Source: JAQUGA01 sp964521105 (GTDB lineage Bacteria > Bacteroidota > Bacteroidia > Bacteroidales > WCHB1-69). From it: a stretch of 10,052 bases of DNA. Shown one piece after another: positions 6,685 to 10,052 of the stretch. How positions within the stretch are numbered: the stretch's first letter is position 1; every line of letters starts with the position of its first letter. The position numbers were made by a program, and so were the translations under genes. The DNA lies in the NCBI GenBank assembly GCA_964521105.1, contig CAZFPO010000106.1, positions 1 through 10,052 on the forward strand, in the 5' to 3' direction. Below the pieces are notes generated by a model. That model made no database searches. It was not told where the DNA came from and saw nothing but the letters and a program-made list of their open reading frames with translations.

Positions 6685-8793
6685 ATGTTTTTCAAACAAT
6701 CATTAGTATATAAGCAAGTTTCATTTTTCCTATTAATGGCATTTAGCCTTATTTTTATTTTAGGAACATATTTTTATTTTTACTCTCGAGATGCCATTAT
6801 TAACCGTACTTATGACCAGCTAACTTCTATTCGTGAGACTAAAAAAAATCAAATTGAATATTTTTTTAACGAAAGAATTAATAATGCTCGGTATTTGGCA
6901 AAGTCTTCAACTGCCAAACTAATGTACAATGATATCATTGAAAATCAAAATAAAAATAACAAAAAATATAAATCGGAAATTGGATTTGAGTACTACGGAT
7001 TTTTAAATATTCATTTTGTTGAACAATCAAAATCGGATATTATAATAAATAGTTTAGATCAGGAGCAATCATGTATTTCGGATGAATTTTTAGTTGCTCA
7101 AATGAGGAATTTGTGGATTAAAATTTCGTCTGGCGAAGAGTATGTTATGAGCGACTATATAAAGCGATTTAAAAACGACTTTACTCCGGTAATTTGGCTT
7201 GGAATTCCTTTTTTTGAAGATAGCGATACGGTAAATAAAAAGATGATTGTTTTTGAAATTCCATCAACATCAATTACGAATACACTTTTAAAATACTCCG
7301 CCGAAAAGGGTTTTGGATATTCCGGAGAAGCGTATTTAGTGGGCGATGATTTTAAATTACGAAGTGAATCGAGATTTTTAAAAAATGCCATATTAAATAT
7401 TGAGGTAAAAAGCGAAGCTGCAAAAAACGCACTTAACGGTATGGAAGGAAAAATGGTAACCCGCGATTATCGAAATATCGAAGTGTATTCATCGTATGCA
7501 CCTATTAATATTTTTGGTCACAAATGGGCTATTCTATCCGAAATTGATTATCACGAAGCAATGAAATCAATTATTGCAATGAGAAACGATATTATCTTTT
7601 TAACCATTATAATATTCTTATTTATTTTATCAATTTCAGTGTTTTTGGCTTTAACCATTGTTAATCCAATTCGAAAACTCGAAAAAGCAGCCCTCAAAAT
7701 TGGACAAGGTGAATTTGATGTTCAACTCGAAACAAATTCAAAAGACGAAATAGGCTCACTTACTCGTTCATTTAATCAAATGGCTAATAAGCTTACCACC
7801 ATTACATCTGAATTAAAAGAACGTGAACAGAGATTAAATCATTTTTATGAAGCTACGCTCGAAGGAATTTTAATTCATGATAATGGTAAACCAATTCTGA
7901 TAAATCAAGCATTGATTAATATTACGGGTTATGATGAACCTGAAATTATGGCAATGAAAGTATCAGATTGGATTTCTAAATATTCGGTAGATTTTCCTTT
8001 TTTTGAAACTACGTTAATTGGTAAAAACGGTAAAAATATTGATGTTGAAATTCAAAATAACACATTGCCCTTTAATAATTCAACCGTAAATGTTGCTATT
8101 ATTCGCGACATTAGTTTGCGAAAAAAAACAGAAAAAAATCTAATTGAAGAACGAAAAGAACGTTTGTCAGCACTTTTTAATGGTCAGGAAATCGAACGTC
8201 AGAGAATTTCCAGAGAATTACACGATGGCCTGGGACAAAAAATGGCAGGAATTAAACTTAAACTAGAAAATATCCCCAATGTTGTTGATGAAAAAACTCA
8301 AACTCTAATTAATAGTATTAAACAAAATCTAACATCTTCGATTGACGAACTTCGGAGAATTTCGTACGATTTAAGACCTCCTGTATTAACTGAGTTGGGG
8401 CTGATTTCAACCCTCGAAAATTTATGTAAAGAATTCGAAACAGACTCAAACACTCATTGTGAGTTTTCATACTTTGGAAACCTTAACAATATTCCTTTAA
8501 AAACGTCAACCTATTTTTACCGAATTTGTCAGGAGGGTTTAAACAATATTGCTCGTCATGCCGAAGCCAAAAACGTTCAACTTCAATTATTTGAAAATAA
8601 AACACATTATATTATTATTTTAGAAGATGATGGCAAAGGTTTTTATTATTCCAAAGAAATGAGAACCAAGGGAAATGGACTTTTTAACATGAATGAACGC
8701 GTAGTGCTACTAAATGGTATAATAACAATTGAATCGCAAATTGGAAAAGGAACAACGGTCCGAATTAAGGTACCCAAAGTATTGGATTTGTAA
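6685..8793 (+). CDS. Membrane sensor histidine kinase, Cache-HAMP-PAS-HisKA_3-HATPase
   Basis: Sensor of a two-component system, 702 residues. A first membrane helix (about 13-33) and a second (about 303-326) enclose some 270 extracytoplasmic residues that look like a Cache sensor: the stretch GYSGEAYLVGDDFKLRSESRF (211-231) is the hallmark also seen in chemoreceptor Cache domains. HAMP follows (about 327-372, NPIRKLEKAALKIGQGEFDV), then a PAS domain (about 383-478) with GILIHDNGKPILINQALINITGY at 394-416. The HisKA_3 dimerisation domain carries ERQRISRELHDGLGQKMAG (504-522) with phospho-acceptor His513. The ATPase domain has an N-box EGLNNIARHA (617-626), G1 DDGKGF (648-653) and G2 GNGLFNMNER (663-672). 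All catalytic motifs are intact, so it should be functional. This NarX/DegS-like class pairs with NarL-type regulators, and one lies directly downstream. The ligand is not predictable. Confidence 0.95.
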   Translation: MFFKQSLVYKQVSFFLLMAFSLIFILGTYFYFYSRDAIINRTYDQLTSIRETKKNQIEYFFNERINNARYLAKSSTAKLMYNDIIENQNKNNKKYKSEIGFEYYGFLNIHFVEQSKSDIIINSLDQEQSCISDEFLVAQMRNLWIKISSGEEYVMSDYIKRFKNDFTPVIWLGIPFFEDSDTVNKKMIVFEIPSTSITNTLLKYSAEKGFGYSGEAYLVGDDFKLRSESRFLKNAILNIEVKSEAAKNALNGMEGKMVTRDYRNIEVYSSYAPINIFGHKWAILSEIDYHEAMKSIIAMRNDIIFLTIIIFLFILSISVFLALTIVNPIRKLEKAALKIGQGEFDVQLETNSKDEIGSLTRSFNQMANKLTTITSELKEREQRLNHFYEATLEGILIHDNGKPILINQALINITGYDEPEIMAMKVSDWISKYSVDFPFFETTLIGKNGKNIDVEIQNNTLPFNNSTVNVAIIRDISLRKKTEKNLIEERKERLSALFNGQEIERQRISRELHDGLGQKMAGIKLKLENIPNVVDEKTQTLINSIKQNLTSSIDELRRISYDLRPPVLTELGLISTLENLCKEFETDSNTHCEFSYFGNLNNIPLKTSTYFYRICQEGLNNIARHAEAKNVQLQLFENKTHYIIILEDDGKGFYYSKEMRTKGNGLFNMNERVVLLNGIITIESQIGKGTTVRIKVPKVLDL

Positions 8794-8810
8794 TTAATAA
8801 AAAAAAGAGT

Positions 8811-9470
8811 ATGTCAAAAATCAAAATTTTATTGGTAGATGATCATCAAATAATATTAGATGGAATTAAATTAATGCTTGAAGGAGAAGCAAATTTTGAT
8901 ATTTGTGGTATGGCTGAAGATGGCAAACAAGCATTTGCTTTAGCAAAAGAGTTATTGCCAGATATTATAATTACTGATATTTCGATGCCACATTTGACAG
9001 GAATTCAGCTAATTGAACAAATTAAAAAAAATAACTTACCTGCAAAAGTTATTATTTTATCAATGTATGCTTCCGAAGACTATGTTTGTAGTGCCATTAA
9101 AGCGGGGGCTAATGCATACTTGACAAAACAAAATACTAAAAAATCAGAAATAATTGAAGCGATTTATACTGTTTTAAACGGCGAAGAATATTTTAGCCCA
9201 GATGTTTCAAAGGTTATTATGAAAAATTATGTAGAACATGCAAAAAAAGGAAGTTCGTATGAGTTAAAAACTACTACGTTAACATCTCGCGAAAAAGAAA
9301 TTTTAAAGCTCTATGCCGAAGGGTTTTCAAATCAGGAAATTGCCGATAAACTTTCCATTAGTAACCGAACGGTTGATGCTCATAAAAATAACATTATGCA
9401 GAAATTTAACTTTAAAAGCACCGTCGAAATGGTGAAATTTGCAATCCGTAATAATTTGGTTGACATTTAA
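8811..9470 (+). CDS. NarL/FixJ-type response regulator with LuxR helix-turn-helix
   Basis: DNA-binding partner of the upstream kinase, 219 residues. The receiver domain (about 4-120) has the acidic pair Asp10-Asp11 (LLVDDHQ), the phospho-acceptor Asp56 in DIIITDISMP, Ser84 in IILSMYAS and Lys106 in AYLTK, so every phosphotransfer residue is present. After a linker, the LuxR/GerE helix-turn-helix spans about 156-216, with LTSREKEILKLYAEGFSNQEIA (157-178) and the recognition helix SNRTVDAHKNNIMQKF (184-199). It starts 17 bases after the kinase stop, after an A-rich leader without a clear Shine-Dalgarno, so the pair is probably one transcript. Phosphorylation would promote dimerisation and target binding; likely targets include its own promoter region or the divergent antiporter, but this is inference. 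An octamer repeat begins within its stop codon. Confidence 0.96.
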   Translation: MSKIKILLVDDHQIILDGIKLMLEGEANFDICGMAEDGKQAFALAKELLPDIIITDISMPHLTGIQLIEQIKKNNLPAKVIILSMYASEDYVCSAIKAGANAYLTKQNTKKSEIIEAIYTVLNGEEYFSPDVSKVIMKNYVEHAKKGSSYELKTTTLTSREKEILKLYAEGFSNQEIADKLSISNRTVDAHKNNIMQKFNFKSTVEMVKFAIRNNLVDI

Positions 9471-9508
9471 AATGTGCTAATGATTTAATGTGCTAATGTG
9501 CTAATTCT
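9469..9508. repeat. Degenerate 8-base tandem repeat, block A
   Basis: Five consecutive octamers: AAAATGTG, CTAATGAT, TTAATGTG, CTAATGTG and CTAATTCT. The 11-mer AATGTGCTAAT occurs at 9471, 9487 and 9495, at intervals of 16 and 8. The block starts within the stop codon of the response regulator. An 8-base period cannot encode a repeated peptide, so this is non-coding repeat DNA. Confidence 0.8.
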
Positions 9509-9510
9509 GG

Positions 9511-9532
9511 ACTTCGAGCGGAGTCGAGAAGT
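9511..9532. repeat. TCGA-rich imperfect palindrome 1
   Basis: The sequence runs ACTTCGA - GCGGAG - TCGAGAAGT. ACTT pairs with AAGT and CGA with TCG, leaving a two-base bulge. It is much richer in G+C than its surroundings. It resembles the short CTTCGA/TCGAAG palindromes that I recall as dispersed in Bacteroidota intergenic regions; a genome scan would be needed to show that it is repeated here. Confidence 0.55.
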
Positions 9533-9569
9533 GTAAATATTACAATGATTTTATTTGAAGATTCACGGA

Positions 9570-9612
9570 GGTTGAGGGATTTTGCACTGAGGGAATTCGA
9601 AGTGTCGAAACC
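9570..9612. repeat. TCGA-rich imperfect palindrome 2
   Basis: The outer bases GGTT (9570-9573) and AACC (9609-9612) are complementary, and the inner arms CACT (9585-9588) and AGTG (9601-9604) enclose GAGGGAATTCGA. GAGGGA is repeated directly at 9574 and 9589. The reverse complement contains ACTTCGA, shared with the element at 9511-9532. The two look like variants of one REP-like family; the arms are short, so confidence is moderate. Confidence 0.45.
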
Positions 9613-9618
9613 GAATTA

Positions 9619-9714
9619 CAAATTTGAAGAGTTGAAAATGAGTTGATTTGTAGATTTGAAAATGTGTTAATTTTTCAATATGCTAATGTGCTAATGATTT
9701 AATATGCTAATTTT
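9619..9714. repeat. Degenerate 8-base tandem repeat, block B
   Basis: Twelve octamers in one unbroken phase, rough consensus YWAATKTG. Examples are CAAATTTG (9619), TTGATTTG (9643), AAAATGTG (9659), TCAATATG (9675), CTAATGTG (9683) and CTAATTTT (9707). The 11-mer AATRTGYTAAT starts at 9661, 9677, 9685 and 9701, at intervals of 16, 8 and 16. A 27-base segment beginning at 9685 repeats the one beginning at 9471 in block A with a single difference. The degeneracy suggests an old array that expanded by slippage and then drifted. Confidence 0.8.
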
Positions 9715-9845
9715 TTCACCGCGATAGCGTAATCAAACAGATAAGCTGATACCTTTGAAATCTAAAAATTCTAAAATTGCTAAAATCGTGCGTTGGGTAG
9801 GAAAAAACGGCGAGGGTGGCGGTGGCGAGAATGACATAAAGAATT

Positions 9846-9910
9846 ACAAATCTTAAAAGTGCTTTAGCATTGTTTCGGTGCTAACCGAAACCGACTTTTA
9901 TTAGATTTGT
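9846..9910. repeat. 65-base nested inverted repeat (hairpin)
   Basis: Three nested stems can be read by eye. ACAAATCT (9846-9853) pairs with AGATTTGT (9903-9910); TAAAAGT (9854-9860) pairs with ACTTTTA (9894-9900); GTTTCGGT (9872-9879) pairs with ACCGAAAC (9884-9891) around the loop GCTA. Only a TT bulge separates the two outer stems. The 11 bases 9861-9871 form an asymmetric internal loop. In total 23 base pairs form within 65 bases, all Watson-Crick. It may be a structured RNA, a small palindromic mobile element or a bidirectional terminator; no poly-T tail follows on either strand. Confidence 0.7.
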
Positions 9911-9947
9911 TGCTTTATGGCAGTGCGGGGGGATAGCATCGTTTTTT

Positions 9948-9990
9948 CTTGACTTTTTTGGATACTTTTTGTGTCAAGACAAAAAGTATC
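9948..9990. repeat. 12-bp hairpin with loop complementary to upstream hexamer
   Basis: GATACTTTTTGT (9961-9972) and ACAAAAAGTATC (9979-9990) form a perfect 12-bp stem around the six-base loop GTCAAG (9973-9978). That loop is the exact reverse complement of CTTGAC at 9948-9953. The RNA could therefore form the long hairpin, the alternative CTTGAC/GTCAAG stem, or a pseudoknot with both. Similar CTTGAC...ACAAAAAGTA sequences are, from memory, frequent between Bacteroidota genes, so it may be a dispersed repeat. Confidence 0.7.
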
Positions 9991-10052
9991 GAAGAAATTA
10001 GTATTTTTACAAAAACATATTCCAATTGAGCCATAATTATAAAACCAATTTG

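Larger units (their letters stand above)
9471..10052. other. Gene-free repeat mosaic downstream of the two-component system
   Basis: These 582 bases contain no credible gene; the longest ATG-started frame I traced is about 39 codons on the - strand, made from the terminal hairpin. In order the stretch holds octamer block A, palindrome 1, palindrome 2, octamer block B, an unremarkable segment, a short G-rich run (9814-9825), a nested hairpin (9846-9910), a G6 tract (9927-9932) and a 12-bp hairpin (9961-9990). The 11-mer GAATTACAAAT occurs at both 9613 and 9841. Base composition is patchy, unlike the uniformly AT-rich genes to the left. No transposase, tRNA or CRISPR is seen. Confidence 0.7.

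Noticed and set aside
9469..9714. CRISPR array as an explanation of the repeats.
   Set aside because: The units are 8 bases long, degenerate and contiguous, with no spacers and no cas genes.
9814..9825. GGGTGGCGGTGG as a G-quadruplex.
   Set aside because: Only two-tetrad G runs are available, which form weak quadruplexes, and no gene start or end is near enough to suggest a role.
9999..10013. Promoter-like TAGTATTTTTAC near the right edge.
   Set aside because: It lacks the final G of TAnnTTTG and no start codon follows before the window ends, so a gene to the right cannot be judged.
9915..10034. A 39-codon frame on the - strand starting MAQLEYVFVK and ending in CCATAA at the G6 tract.
   Set aside because: Its middle is simply the translation of the 12-bp hairpin and it ends in repeat DNA; similar peptides arise wherever such an intergenic repeat occurs. 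No promoter or family resemblance supports it.

Overview
The window looks like chromosomal DNA of a low-GC member of the Bacteroidota, most likely class Bacteroidia or a relative. Four observations support this: the gene order bamD - rpoZ (Bacteroidota-type omega) - coaBC - DUF4835 - recN; -7 elements of the form TAnnTTTG; no convincing Shine-Dalgarno sequence in front of any gene; and strongly AT-rich codon use. I cannot place it at genus level.

Region 1 (about 125-5099, + strand) is a tight five-gene cluster of housekeeping genes: the BamD outer-membrane assembly lipoprotein, RNA polymerase omega, the bifunctional CoaBC enzyme of coenzyme A synthesis, an exported DUF4835 protein (a Bacteroidota family linked to type IX secretion as PorD) and the RecN repair ATPase. 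Gaps are 6 to 19 bases, and a TAnnTTTG element lies just before the bamD start, so one transcript is likely. Two starts need care: bamD should begin at 137 and recN at 3444.

Region 2 (5120-6352, - strand) is a CPA2/Kef-type cation:proton antiporter that converges on recN. Region 3 (6353-6684) is a divergent regulatory stretch with candidate promoters for both flanking genes and repeated TTGGG(G)TT words. Region 4 (6685-9470, + strand) is a two-component system: a membrane histidine kinase with Cache-like extracytoplasmic sensor, HAMP, PAS, HisKA_3 and HATPase domains, followed 17 bases later by a NarL/LuxR-type response regulator. The pair probably works together; the divergent antiporter is a possible but unproven target.

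Region 5 (9471-10052) carries no credible gene. It is a mosaic of repeats: two blocks of a degenerate 8-base tandem repeat, two TCGA-rich imperfect palindromes, a nested 65-base hairpin and a 12-bp hairpin whose loop is complementary to an upstream hexamer. This tail is the least explained part of the window. The protein-coding part is conventional and I see no new defence, mobile or biosynthetic system in it.
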